NCBI GenBank assembly: GCA_938028585.1
Contig: CALIZH010000054.1
Coordinates: forward strand, 1 to 64,000
DNA length: 64,000 nucleotides
DNA from: an uncultured Actinomyces sp.
GTDB taxonomy: Bacteria > Actinomycetota > Actinomycetes > Actinomycetales > Actinomycetaceae
Direction of reading: 5' to 3'
Positions 51,501 to 59,047 of the stretch are shown here, in pieces. Below the pieces are notes generated by a model. It had not been told where the DNA came from and made no database searches. It worked only from the letters and a program-made list of their open reading frames with translations. A program made the translations under genes and the position numbers. Positions within the stretch are counted from its first letter, which is position 1. Each line of letters begins with the position of its first letter.

Positions 51501-53997
51501 GATTGAAGAGTTGCATGGATCGACTGACATGATGACGCTCTTCCGGGAGAATCCGGGTCTGGATGTCGTCATGGCACCGTTTAGCGCCGTGTCTCGTTTC
51601 AACGGCGGCTCGGCACGTGAGGCGATGCAGGAGACTGCGCCGCTTCGCTTGCCCAACGGTACGACTGTTGAGGCCGGTATGGGTAAGGTGTCGTTCATCG
51701 GTACCCATATGACGGTCGATGCGAAGACTGCTGCGTATGACGAAGCCGCGATTCGGGCTGGCCAGGGCCGTAAGGCGTCGTCTCAGCTTGCGTGGGCGTT
51801 GCAGTCCCAGGGCTGTGATAAGGTGCTGGAGCAGATGTACGGTGGCAACCTACAAGCGTTGGCACAGCTGCGTGAGATGGCTCTGGTGTGCGGTTTGGAC
51901 ATCGAGCCTGATGGCACCTTGCGCGATGGTCATGATGATCTTGCTGTTGGTGGGCAGCGCCGTCTCATCGAGATGGGCGATGTGCCGCTCACTGAGCGTG
52001 GATCGTTCGACGTGCGTCGCGTTCGTAACGATTTCGCTTCGTTGATTGGTGACGCTGGTGGTGACATGGAGATTCCGTTCCCGCTGACGATGCCAACGGG
52101 TGCTCGTACGCCTCATGCGACTGATACTACGTGGCGTGTGCCTGTGTTGAGCTCGCATCTGCGATCGGGACAGGATCTCGACGATGGTACGTCGACGGTG
52201 CACGACTACACGTATCGCTATCTGGCGATCCGTGAATGGTCGCTGCGCTACAAGCATGCTGCCGATCGTGCTGTGTCTGGTGAATTGACTGGCAAGGAGC
52301 TGTCCGATGCTCGTCGAACGATGGCTGAGGCGATGCATCGCGCTCAGACTGCATACGACGGCATTGCACAAGACATTATGCGTCGCCGGTTCACCGGCAA
52401 GCGCAATGTCTTCAAGGAAGGTCTCATGGCTTCGCGTCTGCCGCATTCTGCGACGGCTGTGTGGACGGGTGATCCTCGTCTGGACATCGACCAGGTTGGT
52501 GTTGGCCCGGAGCTGGCGAAGAAACTGCACTTGCGCGATGGCGACTACGCGCTTGTGTGGCGTGATCCTGTTCTGCGTGATGCGGGCGTCCGCTACATGC
52601 GTGTTGCGATCGATGATCGCCTCACGGGTGTGAGTGTGAATCCAAACATGGTCAAGTGCTTCGACGGCGACTTCGACGGTGACTCTGTGGCCGTTGTGAA
52701 GTTGGGCGATGGTCCAGCACATGAGCAGGCATTGGAGCGTCTGACCGTCGAGGCTAATCTCATCGATTTGGGCCAGGGTATGGACGACGAGGGTCGTTAC
52801 CCTCTGGCGATGCACAACGCGCTCGATGTGAAGGTGTCGCAGCACTATGATTCTTGTCATGCGGATGCGATGGATGAGGTTCATCAGCGCGCCAACGATG
52901 CGTACTACGATCTGACTGAAGGGGATGCTACTCGTGAGCAGTTCCTGGAGGCGGGTCGTGATGTCGTGGATTTGGCATCCTACATGTACCGTGATGCGCT
53001 CAAGAATCAGTACGGTGAGGCTGTGCTGTCGTTCGGTTCCGTTCAGGAGCACATGAAGTCTGTGGAGGCTGCATGTATCGAGACCGGCGCAAAGGGTTCG
53101 CCCAAGAAGATGTTGGATTACGCTCGGTACATCGGCTATGACCCCGAGAACCAGGTCGACCTGACGACCACGTGTGTGACTCGTGAGGACCAGCAGGGCA
53201 CCATGTACGCAACGGCTGTGAAGTCGTTTGGTACCGGTGTCGCCGGTACGTTCTCTCAGCGTGGTGTACGAGCTCTTCGTAACGATGAGCTCAAGGCTGT
53301 GTTGGAGCTGACGTACCCGGTGACGCAGAGTATTCTGCAAGCCAAGCACGATCCGGTGGACGCTCGCAACCGTTACGAGTTGCTCATGGGTCCGGCGCGA
53401 AGCTTGTGGCGTGGTCAGATGATTGCACAGGATGCTAACGGTGTGTGGAACACCGTGACGGACGACGATCGTAAGCCGGTTCAGGCCACCAAGGATCAGT
53501 GGGTAGCTGCGTTCTCGCAGTTCTATGGTGATGCAGGTCTGGGTGTTGCCGTGAACAGCGACAACATTACCAAGGTTGCCAATGCGCTTAGCGATGGCAA
53601 CGGAACGATGTTGAATTTGGAGGATGAGAAGGTCATTGAGCAGCTCGCTTCTCCGATGGATCGCCTGGCATACGGCGGTGACTTTACCACGATGCAAGCA
53701 TTGGCCGATGCTCACGCTAACTTGTTCGAGGGTGAGTGGAATGCCAAGTTTGCACCAGCTCGTGTGCGTGAGGTGATGGAGGCTGATGTGGAAACGCAGG
53801 CCGAAGCACCGGTGATCGCCATGGAAGACACTGTGGCTCGCGTGGATCGTGATGAGAAGATCGGTCGACGTAAGTCGACATCGTGGGCTGTTCCGGTGCG
53901 CTCGCACACGGGTACCAGTGCAGCTGAGCGTTACGGTCTGACGACACAGGACGACAATGAGACGGACAGGTCTGTCGATGATGGCTTCGAGCTGTGA
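48547..53997 (+). CDS. Fused beta/beta-prime multisubunit-type RNA polymerase on one chain
   Basis: An 1816-aa protein that contains, in order, the conserved cores of RpoB and RpoC. Beta side: SYDPFDRQQMTTSNLMNAS (fork-loop region), FMTAGGWTMEDSIVVS (E930/D931 in the place of the beta ED pair), GDKISDMHGNKGVIS (958-972, the beta lysine/HGNKG loop), and LDVVMAPFSAVSRFNGG (1005 on). Then GRKASSQLAWAL near 1073. Beta-prime side: WRVPVLSSHLR (like PVLPPDLR), GKRNVFKEGLMASRLPHS (1284 on, the RFRQNLLGKRVDYS region), and CFDGDFDGDSVAVV with the catalytic aspartates D1375, D1377 and D1379. A bridge-helix-like GVAGTFSQRGVRALRN lies near 1564, and VTQSILQAKHDP sits where bacterial beta-prime has AAQSIGEPGTQ. 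At 1816 aa it is far shorter than bacterial beta plus beta-prime, so many lineage-specific insertions are absent. No alpha or omega gene and no obvious sigma factor lie in the window. The C-terminus reads RSVDDGFEL, repeated in following genes. GGAG is 8 nt before the ATG. Confidence 0.9.
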   Translation: MQTHNAGLRRYMYEHMIARTINRTSELTKTPILVSQGRRLRDLMEERLNEQGRSFNDGDLPVADALGAIQSVMEEHVPGYKPLFQPADTSSKGYKALYEEFTSIVGLKGSAGAAGPRLPISPYDPRWGSRRTVKQAGTSILYVLDGDIAAYADGKPSNVEKVTTSELTLYRLTDEGKAKEAGRALSLDDVSGLTELMGRMSTAEYNEVRQWVLDGARNPETGRYNARQFMSTEALARSRAVLDMLAEEGIPYTIEKDLRPGQIRARLTGTNMTVRLTDTRDKEQWVGRVYDNGATLYFSTTARRDNKQLAYTPTVDEVCDLVRVALGRPVERKDGKGLVGRVGERQARNGKTVQESYLSTGTLTSAYKDMPGMDGEQIVIRRQMKERSAFSRFFADTPEGREQASGFITGAVHSARHNVIEQLDVDGLIQQLRENEEAAREGTYIPMLSGDPDLAAVGRAYWDVLRGAETTLLKPEATRAEYAEATGLLDDMDQESDLSGVHDMLAGSVAYTGTPEERVRAHLQDLLDTQIGIDAPIDSDDFVFDPVRVARYMTSEHGQWRNNDDLVAAMRCAGVPQEKIVGESFYSNTFRDRLITFDESTALPMDVVEDEFTQSMLQVVSDTLESCAVTPGSIRVDVNGVVEWTGSIMRSQTGKEEPVSGTVGQIFARGENGEIITRFNSGNDLMIVPGFDARVVAQKPGENKSLEERTRLIGYEQQMSDAIRYRVQADVLSGRSRVGEPASLNSVYRRLSDTRHRADHYERALEEGMDRKILDAILATEARRVRYPNALRDGSTIDADFRASRAREQGIGGDPANDTTMDPWVLTGGRNMSLLSEEADGYFDPIMTSGGVNQGVTRYLVSGAQVNPDGSIVRSSKDDRAPLMLTEQAQLMSYDPFDRQQMTTSNLMNASSVTKPVGTAFMTAGGWTMEDSIVVSADFAKQYRVRGTDGQMRDLIVGDKISDMHGNKGVISLIVDRNADLSPDEIEELHGSTDMMTLFRENPGLDVVMAPFSAVSRFNGGSAREAMQETAPLRLPNGTTVEAGMGKVSFIGTHMTVDAKTAAYDEAAIRAGQGRKASSQLAWALQSQGCDKVLEQMYGGNLQALAQLREMALVCGLDIEPDGTLRDGHDDLAVGGQRRLIEMGDVPLTERGSFDVRRVRNDFASLIGDAGGDMEIPFPLTMPTGARTPHATDTTWRVPVLSSHLRSGQDLDDGTSTVHDYTYRYLAIREWSLRYKHAADRAVSGELTGKELSDARRTMAEAMHRAQTAYDGIAQDIMRRRFTGKRNVFKEGLMASRLPHSATAVWTGDPRLDIDQVGVGPELAKKLHLRDGDYALVWRDPVLRDAGVRYMRVAIDDRLTGVSVNPNMVKCFDGDFDGDSVAVVKLGDGPAHEQALERLTVEANLIDLGQGMDDEGRYPLAMHNALDVKVSQHYDSCHADAMDEVHQRANDAYYDLTEGDATREQFLEAGRDVVDLASYMYRDALKNQYGEAVLSFGSVQEHMKSVEAACIETGAKGSPKKMLDYARYIGYDPENQVDLTTTCVTREDQQGTMYATAVKSFGTGVAGTFSQRGVRALRNDELKAVLELTYPVTQSILQAKHDPVDARNRYELLMGPARSLWRGQMIAQDANGVWNTVTDDDRKPVQATKDQWVAAFSQFYGDAGLGVAVNSDNITKVANALSDGNGTMLNLEDEKVIEQLASPMDRLAYGGDFTTMQALADAHANLFEGEWNAKFAPARVREVMEADVETQAEAPVIAMEDTVARVDRDEKIGRRKSTSWAVPVRSHTGTSAAERYGLTTQDDNETDRSVDDGFEL

Positions 53998-54026
53998 TCA
54001 CCATGTGATCATGTGCTGAAGCTGGG

Positions 54027-54068
54027 AAGAAGCAGGTCTCGCCTGATGGGCGGGGCCTGCTTCTTTGT
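54027..54068 (+). terminator. Terminator after the RNA polymerase gene
   Basis: A long stem AAGAAGCAGGTC...GGCCTGCTTCTT with an inner GCC/GGC part and a short loop, followed by TGT. It indicates that the polymerase gene is transcribed alone. Confidence 0.8.
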
Positions 54069-54091
54069 CTGTATACGTTGCAATGGTGCGA

Positions 54092-54107
54092 TATACTGGT
54101 ATACGAG
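54092..54107 (+). promoter_or_regulatory. Promoter with 12-bp motif (CTGGTATACGAG)
   Basis: TATACT (54092-54097) overlaps CTGGTATACGAG (54096-54107), 36 nt before the start. An alternative promoter is TTGCAA (54078-54083), spacer 16, TATACG (54100-54105). The arrangement is nearly identical at 55030-55059. Confidence 0.6.
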
Positions 54108-54142
54108 TCAAACACGTGGCGATGATGGAAAGGAAGGGTGTC

Positions 54143-54955
54143 ATGACACTTTATTACGATCAGAAAATCAAGGAGTATACCGATGCCGGGATCAGGCGAT
54201 ACAAAGGTCTTGATCCCCATGAAGAGCTGGATGCACCAACCGAGCGGTATGGTCTTGATCCACATGAGTGGACAGGAACATTGGCCGATAAGGTGACAGC
54301 GATTATTGGTAAAAATACGCCCGAGAAGGAAACGCATGTGAATGCGTTGTTGCGTGATGCGGCAAAATCATTTATGAAGAATGCCAAATATGCGGAAATG
54401 AATGCCCATAATGATGAAACTACCTTTAAGAAGGTAATGTCTGTCAACGGTGATGATTTGCGTGCTGCTATGTCCGAAGCGTCCTTGGGCGGCATTCTTA
54501 TTAACGATGAAGCGATGGATGCTATCAAACGTGTGGAAAAGCGTTATCTTTCATATTGGAGTTTTGATTTCGGTTTTGATTCTCTGACGCATGCATACGA
54601 TGAGCTGTATAAACTTAATGATGCGCGAGCTCATTTCCGTGAGAGTGCGCAAGCGATGCGAGGTGCTGCGAATACCCCAGCGATTTCAAATCCAGAGTTT
54701 GATCGTTTCGCCCCGCCTCAGGGTTCACGTGTGACGACGGTTCCGCCGCCTGTGCGGTCTGCGTCTTCTATCCCGTCTGCCCTTTCTATGTCCGCTGTGT
54801 CCACTCAGCGAACTGGTTCTATTCAGGCTGTGCTTCCAGGCAGTGGTATCAAGGTGAGTCGAGCGGCACCTCATGTTCCGCAGACTGCCCGTCGTATGGG
54901 TGTTGTTGAGTCACAGGTGCAGACTCCGAATGTTGATGACGGGTTCGAGTTGTGA
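54143..54955 (+). CDS. Tail-tagged protein with one YGLDPHEW domain
   Basis: A 270-aa protein; start MTLYYDQKIKE with AAAGGAAGGG upstream. The domain at about 36-165 starts YGLDPHEWTGTLADKV, followed by KETHVNALLRD, RAAMSEASLGGILINDEAMD and DSLTHAYDELYKLNDARAH. A Pro/Ser-rich linker follows, with VTTVPPPVR, TGSIQAVLPGSGIKVSR and ARRMGV, then the tail NVDDGFEL. The next gene contains two related domains and the same linker and tail. No known family recognised. It looks like a modular cargo: a globular domain, then a disordered stalk, then a tag. Confidence 0.75.
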   Translation: MTLYYDQKIKEYTDAGIRRYKGLDPHEELDAPTERYGLDPHEWTGTLADKVTAIIGKNTPEKETHVNALLRDAAKSFMKNAKYAEMNAHNDETTFKKVMSVNGDDLRAAMSEASLGGILINDEAMDAIKRVEKRYLSYWSFDFGFDSLTHAYDELYKLNDARAHFRESAQAMRGAANTPAISNPEFDRFAPPQGSRVTTVPPPVRSASSIPSALSMSAVSTQRTGSIQAVLPGSGIKVSRAAPHVPQTARRMGVVESQVQTPNVDDGFEL

Positions 54956-55043
54956 CGCTGACGTGATTATGTGATGGGGTAGGTCTTGCTTGAAAGCGGG
55001 GTCTACTTCATCGTTTTGCCATGTTATCGTTGCAATAGTGCGA

Positions 55044-55059
55044 TATACTGGTATACGAG
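55044..55059 (+). promoter_or_regulatory. Promoter with 12-bp motif (CTGGTATACGAG)
   Basis: TATACT (55044-55049) overlaps CTGGTATACGAG (55048-55059), with TTGCAA 16 nt before TATACG, exactly as in the promoter about 950 bp upstream. It is 32 nt before the start. A weak hairpin ending the previous gene lies at about 54976-55010. Confidence 0.6.
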
Positions 55060-55090
55060 TCGAATGCAACTAAATGAAAGGAAGATGGTC

Positions 55091-56416
55091 ATGTCGACGA
55101 TATGGTACGAAGGCCCAGCCGATGGCAACATCGAGGGGCGTTATGGTCTCGATTCGCACGAGTGGGTGGGGTCGTTGTCCGATAGGGTAGCAACGATCAT
55201 TGACAAGGATGATCCTTGGAAGGAAACTCATGTGAATGCGCTCTTGCGTGATGGTGTGGAGTTCTATGCGCAGAAGTCGCAGGATCACCCAGAATTGGGC
55301 GATGATGACCAGATGCGCGATGCTGTCTCTTATGTAGCGCACAGCGGTGTTCTCATCGATGATGAGACTCTGTTGGCTCTTACGGATGCGGATGACAAGT
55401 ACGTCATCCCGTGTGGTGCAGAGTCTCTGATGTATGAATACAACAAGGTGCATCAGCCTGATTACGGACGGATTTATCAGCGTCAGCGTGATGCTGCGCA
55501 GTTGCCGTACGCGGAGGCAACAGACGAAGAGATCAAGGAGCACTATGGCCTTGATCCACATGAGTGGAAAGGGAGTCTTGCCGATAAGGTGATGGCGATT
55601 GTTAACAAGAATACGCCTGACAAGGAAACGCATGTGAATGCGCTTCTACGTGATGGTGCACGGCTGTTCGCTCAGAATATGGAAGCTCAACCGGTATCGG
55701 GTGTGAGTGAAGATGAGATGAGGTACGCGGTGGAGTCTGGTGGTGACGAGCTGCGTGCTGCCATCTCTGACGCATCGTGGGCTGGTGTTCTTATCAACGA
55801 TGAGGCAATGGAAGCCATCAAGCATGTGGAGAAGGAGTACATCACCGAGTTCGGCGGAGACTCTCTGACGCATGCGTATGATCAGATGCGTAAGCTGAAC
55901 GATGCACGCGCTCATTATCGTGAGGCTGCGAAGGAGATGCGTGGCTCTGCGCCTGCTGCTCCGTCTGTTTCGGTGTCTCCGAACTTCGATCGATTCGCTC
56001 TGCCTCAGGGTGCTCGTGTGACGACGGTTCCACCGCCTGTGCGCACTGTTGGGTCTGCTCGGTCTACTCAGGCAGCTCAGCCTGCACCGTCTGTGCCTCC
56101 TATTCCTCAGCCCCCGAAGACGCCGGGATCTCAGGTTCGCACGGGTGGTCCTGTGCGGGTGGGTAATGTTGCCAAGGACTGGCTGGCTTCGCATGGCCGT
56201 GATGAGAAGGGTCGCCCTCTCGCATCTGCGCCTGCGTCTGGACAGTCTGGGCCTCAGGTTCCGGCTCAGCGATCGGGTTCGATCCAGGCTTCGCTTCCTG
56301 GTAGCGGTGTCACCGTGGGTCGATCGACGCCGCGTGTGCCACCAACAGCTCGTCGCATGGGTGCTCCTGAGCCCCAGGTGCAAACCCTAAGCGTTGATGA
56401 CGGCTTCGAGCTGTGA
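55091..56416 (+). CDS. Tail-tagged protein with two YGLDPHEW domains
   Basis: A 441-aa paralogue of the previous product with an internal duplication. Domain A starts near residue 18 (YGLDSHEWVGSLSDRV ... KETHVNALLRD) and lacks part of the second half. Domain B starts near 150 (YGLDPHEWKGSLADKV) and is the closer match to the 54143 product, including WAGVLINDEAMEAIKHVEKEY. The linker is Pro/Ala-rich and repeats VTTVPPPVR, GSIQASLPGSGVTVGR and ARRMGAPE, and the end is LSVDDGFEL. AAAGGAAG is upstream. Its promoter duplicates that of the 54143 gene, so gene and promoter were copied together. Confidence 0.75.
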   Translation: MSTIWYEGPADGNIEGRYGLDSHEWVGSLSDRVATIIDKDDPWKETHVNALLRDGVEFYAQKSQDHPELGDDDQMRDAVSYVAHSGVLIDDETLLALTDADDKYVIPCGAESLMYEYNKVHQPDYGRIYQRQRDAAQLPYAEATDEEIKEHYGLDPHEWKGSLADKVMAIVNKNTPDKETHVNALLRDGARLFAQNMEAQPVSGVSEDEMRYAVESGGDELRAAISDASWAGVLINDEAMEAIKHVEKEYITEFGGDSLTHAYDQMRKLNDARAHYREAAKEMRGSAPAAPSVSVSPNFDRFALPQGARVTTVPPPVRTVGSARSTQAAQPAPSVPPIPQPPKTPGSQVRTGGPVRVGNVAKDWLASHGRDEKGRPLASAPASGQSGPQVPAQRSGSIQASLPGSGVTVGRSTPRVPPTARRMGAPEPQVQTLSVDDGFEL

Positions 56417-56458
56417 CGCGTTTGTAGAGAGATAAAAAGCAATAGAAAGGAGGACAAG

Positions 56459-58123
56459 ATGGCTCGTCCACCTCGCCAACTTCCAGCGCCTCGTTACGGG
56501 GGTGAAGTTGGTCCGCAGAAGGATCAAGATGAGGTCACAACGATGGTTGTGACCAAGGAGCAGATCTTTGACAAGAAGCCTGAACCTGTTCACGCAGTAG
56601 AGCCAAAGCCTGCGCTTGATTGGGCGCAGCAGCTGAGGCTCGATATGCGCTACCACGCTGATGGGTATCTTCATGCTCTCAGCCAGGTGAACCTGAAGTC
56701 TATGAAGCGAAAGGCTGACATCGCCTCTCGTATGAACGATCTTCAGGGTAAGCATAAGGCGTATGCGTCGATGATGGTGCTTAGTGCGCTGGTACCGTTG
56801 AAAGACGGCGTATCGATGTCGGCTGTGGCTGAATCTGTTGGCATGGGTGTCACTATGTGGATGCTGTCGCCCAACTTCCGTCAACAGGTGAAGTCATTCG
56901 CTCGTGATGCGCGTATGGCTGTCGAAGACATGGCTGAGGCGCGTCGACGCAGTCAGTCGAAACAGTTGCATGATAAGGCCGATCGACATCGAGAGAAGCA
57001 TGGTGGTGAATTGCCGCCCTCTCTGAAGCGTCGTCTGGAGCGCATCGAAGCGAAGGAGCGCAATGGTCGCATCCCGTTCAATGAGGCGAGTGCGGCGTTG
57101 ACGCATCTTGGCCTGAGCGAAGCGATGTTCAACCAGATGCGGCAACCTGGTGTGGATCCTGCTGAGGTCCAAGAGGGATATGCGCATCTGATGGATCGTT
57201 TTTGGGATGATGTCCACAAGGATGGCTTGGATCCCGAAAAGGTGAACACCGTCAGTCGTATGCTCATGGGCCAACGGATGCGCTATGAGCCCCACTGGGC
57301 GAATGCGTTCGTTGAGACCGCTCATGGGGAGGTCGATATGGACATGGTGGAGACGGTGGACGCTCAAACCGGGGAACCGCATCGAACGTGGACTGGTATC
57401 TGGTCCACTCGCATGGGTGAGCCCATTGTGGGAGGTTCTTTCACTGTCCGTCCTCTGTACAACGAGATGCAGCATGAGTTGTCTCTGAGTACGTGCATGG
57501 CTCGTGAGATGGAGCGTGCAGCGCTGAATGGTAACATTGCGGATCTGAATGAGTCGCTGCTTGCCTACGGTTCCGCCTGGTCTGTTCGGGACAAGAACCT
57601 GGATGTGCACAGCGTTCCTGGTGCGATGGGTGAGAAGATTCGTCGAGCTCGTCGTGGTCTTGATGCCATGGAATTTGATGGTTTCGATCGAGATGAGCAG
57701 CGAGACATCTATGCGACATCGTTCGTTCACGCCATGGACATGGTGGCGAAGGCTCACCCGGACATCGAGCGTCACTGGGCGCAGCAGTACGGGTCTCAGT
57801 GGCGATCGGAGATGCGAGACTTCGCAGCGACGCCTGAAGAGACCTACAACCGGTGGCAACGGGGGGAGTTTTACTCTGATGCGCGTGATTCTCCAGGGCA
57901 TGACAACGCTCATGCCGATCCGCACACGGAGCGAATGAGGGAAGACTCGAAGCGTCGACGCAGCGCGTATAACCGTGCACGTGACAACCAGGAGTACAAC
58001 GCTCATGACACGTCGGCGTTTAGCGCTGATACCGATTTTGAGCTCAACGATGTCGACGACGGGTTTGACATGGGTGGGTACGATCGACCTAATGACAACG
58101 ATGGCTTTGAGCCGTCTCTATGA
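56459..58123 (+). CDS. Tail-tagged helical protein (NDNDGFEPSL end)
   Basis: A 554-aa protein; AAAGGAGG before MARPPRQLPAPRYGG. Residues 60-180 are mostly helical, with a moderately hydrophobic stretch (ASMMVLSALVPLKDGVSMSA) that may be membrane-active but is not a clear membrane span. A large charged helical domain follows (about 180-480). The C-terminus is Asp-rich and carries two tail-like motifs: DVDDGFDMGGY and, at the very end, NDNDGFEPSL. No family recognised. It is 42 nt after the preceding tail-tagged gene and probably co-transcribed with it. Confidence 0.7.
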   Translation: MARPPRQLPAPRYGGEVGPQKDQDEVTTMVVTKEQIFDKKPEPVHAVEPKPALDWAQQLRLDMRYHADGYLHALSQVNLKSMKRKADIASRMNDLQGKHKAYASMMVLSALVPLKDGVSMSAVAESVGMGVTMWMLSPNFRQQVKSFARDARMAVEDMAEARRRSQSKQLHDKADRHREKHGGELPPSLKRRLERIEAKERNGRIPFNEASAALTHLGLSEAMFNQMRQPGVDPAEVQEGYAHLMDRFWDDVHKDGLDPEKVNTVSRMLMGQRMRYEPHWANAFVETAHGEVDMDMVETVDAQTGEPHRTWTGIWSTRMGEPIVGGSFTVRPLYNEMQHELSLSTCMAREMERAALNGNIADLNESLLAYGSAWSVRDKNLDVHSVPGAMGEKIRRARRGLDAMEFDGFDRDEQRDIYATSFVHAMDMVAKAHPDIERHWAQQYGSQWRSEMRDFAATPEETYNRWQRGEFYSDARDSPGHDNAHADPHTERMREDSKRRRSAYNRARDNQEYNAHDTSAFSADTDFELNDVDDGFDMGGYDRPNDNDGFEPSL

Positions 58124-58140
58124 AAGGAGTTGAGTGACCA

Positions 58141-58473
58141 ATGTTGGGTTTCCCAAAGGATGACGACACGATCGGCGGTCTGTTCGGTGTCAACGAAGAG
58201 GATCGTCATGCATGGGCCAAGGAGCGTCAGATGCGGCTGGAGCGTCAGCAGATGCAAAAGCCTGGTCTGGCGCAGAAGGCAACGATGGCTGCTTACGAAA
58301 TCGTTGCTGCTGGTATCACCTCGCAGATGCGTGCAGCGTACATCGAAGAGGCTCGTGGCACGATGGCGAAAGAGACGACCACGACGACTCGGAGTCAGTC
58401 TCGAAACATCGATCCTGAACTCGAAGATATTCGACGGGAAGCACCGTCTGGTGGCTACGAATTCGGTGGCTAA
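58141..58473 (+). CDS. Hypothetical protein, 110 aa
   Basis: Starts MLGFPKDDDTIGGLFGV with AAAGGAG about 11 nt upstream. The middle is helical and charged (HAWAKERQMRLERQQMQK), followed by AAYEIVAAGITSQMRAAYIEEA, a Thr-rich linker and the end PSGGYEFGG. The last residues recall the aromatic-acidic tails of upstream proteins but lack the Asp pair. It lies 17 nt after the preceding gene and is the last gene of that operon. Confidence 0.65.
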   Translation: MLGFPKDDDTIGGLFGVNEEDRHAWAKERQMRLERQQMQKPGLAQKATMAAYEIVAAGITSQMRAAYIEEARGTMAKETTTTTRSQSRNIDPELEDIRREAPSGGYEFGG

Positions 58474-58488
58474 CGGGCAGTGCTGCTG

Positions 58489-58523
58489 ATATATCCCCAG
58501 GGGTTTATCCCCTGGGGATATAT
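58489..58523 (+). terminator. Operon-ending terminator
   Basis: A 15-bp perfect stem ATATATCCCCAGGGG/CCCCTGGGGATATAT with a TTTAT loop, followed by TTATG. Confidence 0.9.
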
Positions 58524-58568
58524 TTATGTATCGGTCGGTTAAGCATCGGTGTGTTCCGATATGTTAGA

Positions 58569-58580
58569 CTGATACACGAA
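58569..58580 (+). promoter_or_regulatory. 12-bp motif upstream of the HU-like gene (CTGATACACGAA)
   Basis: CTGATACACGAA follows a possible -10 TAGACT (58565-58570) and is 59 nt before the HU-like start. It matches the consensus seen before other element genes at most positions. Confidence 0.4.
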
Positions 58581-58638
58581 CATAATCAGAAAGCGGCTAC
58601 GTGCCGTTACACGTGGGGAAAGGATGAGAGGTTGGATC

Positions 58639-58977
58639 ATGGCGCTCAAGAAGGACGTACAGAAGAATGTGAGGGTGGATGATGACACCCGTATGACGAA
58701 GACGAAGTTGATACAGGTCGTGTCGAAGCGGACGGGTATCGATAGCGCTACAGTGCGAGCCGTTTATGCGGCTATCGTCGATGAGATCATTACGACGACC
58801 CGTTCTGGTCGATCGGTCATGCTAACGGGATTCGGTCGTTTCTACCGGCTGCATAAGGCTGGTCACACTGTACAGTTCACCAAGTCGGGTACGGGTGCGG
58901 TGCCTGGTTACGACGTGCTGAAGTTTTCGGCTTCGTCGACGTTGAATCGATCTTTGACAAATGAGTCGAGTGAGTAG
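58639..58977 (+). CDS. HU/IHF-family DNA-bending protein
   Basis: A 112-aa protein; start MALKKDVQKN. An N-terminal basic extension of ~20 residues precedes the HU fold: MTKTKLIQVVSKRTGIDSA (helix 1), TVRAVYAAIVDEIITTTRSG (helix 2), VMLTGFGRFYRLHKAG (the strand with GFGxF), the DNA-arm region and the end LKFSASSTLNRSL. The arm tip reads GTGAVPGYD, keeping the intercalating Pro. HU-type proteins bend DNA and help assemble relaxosomes and partition complexes. Together with Lsr2 the element brings two of its own nucleoid proteins. Confidence 0.88.
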   Translation: MALKKDVQKNVRVDDDTRMTKTKLIQVVSKRTGIDSATVRAVYAAIVDEIITTTRSGRSVMLTGFGRFYRLHKAGHTVQFTKSGTGAVPGYDVLKFSASSTLNRSLTNESSE

Positions 58978-58995
58978 TCGTACGATCGTGAGAAC

Positions 58996-59030
58996 AAAAC
59001 CCCTGAGCACGTGATGTGCCCAGGGGTTTT
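58996..59030. terminator. Bidirectional terminator
   Basis: AAAACCCCTG/CAGGGGTTTT with an inner GCAC/GTGC stem; T-runs on both strands. It lies between the convergent HU-like gene and the 59048-59470 gene. Positions 59000-59026 match 59518-59544 at 25 of 27 bases. Confidence 0.88.
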
Positions 59031-59047
59031 GTGTATGCGTGAGTGGA

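Noticed and set aside
51850..53907. 685-aa minus-strand ORF opposite the RNA polymerase gene
   Set aside because: His/Arg/Leu-rich shadow of a plus-strand frame with conserved catalytic motifs.
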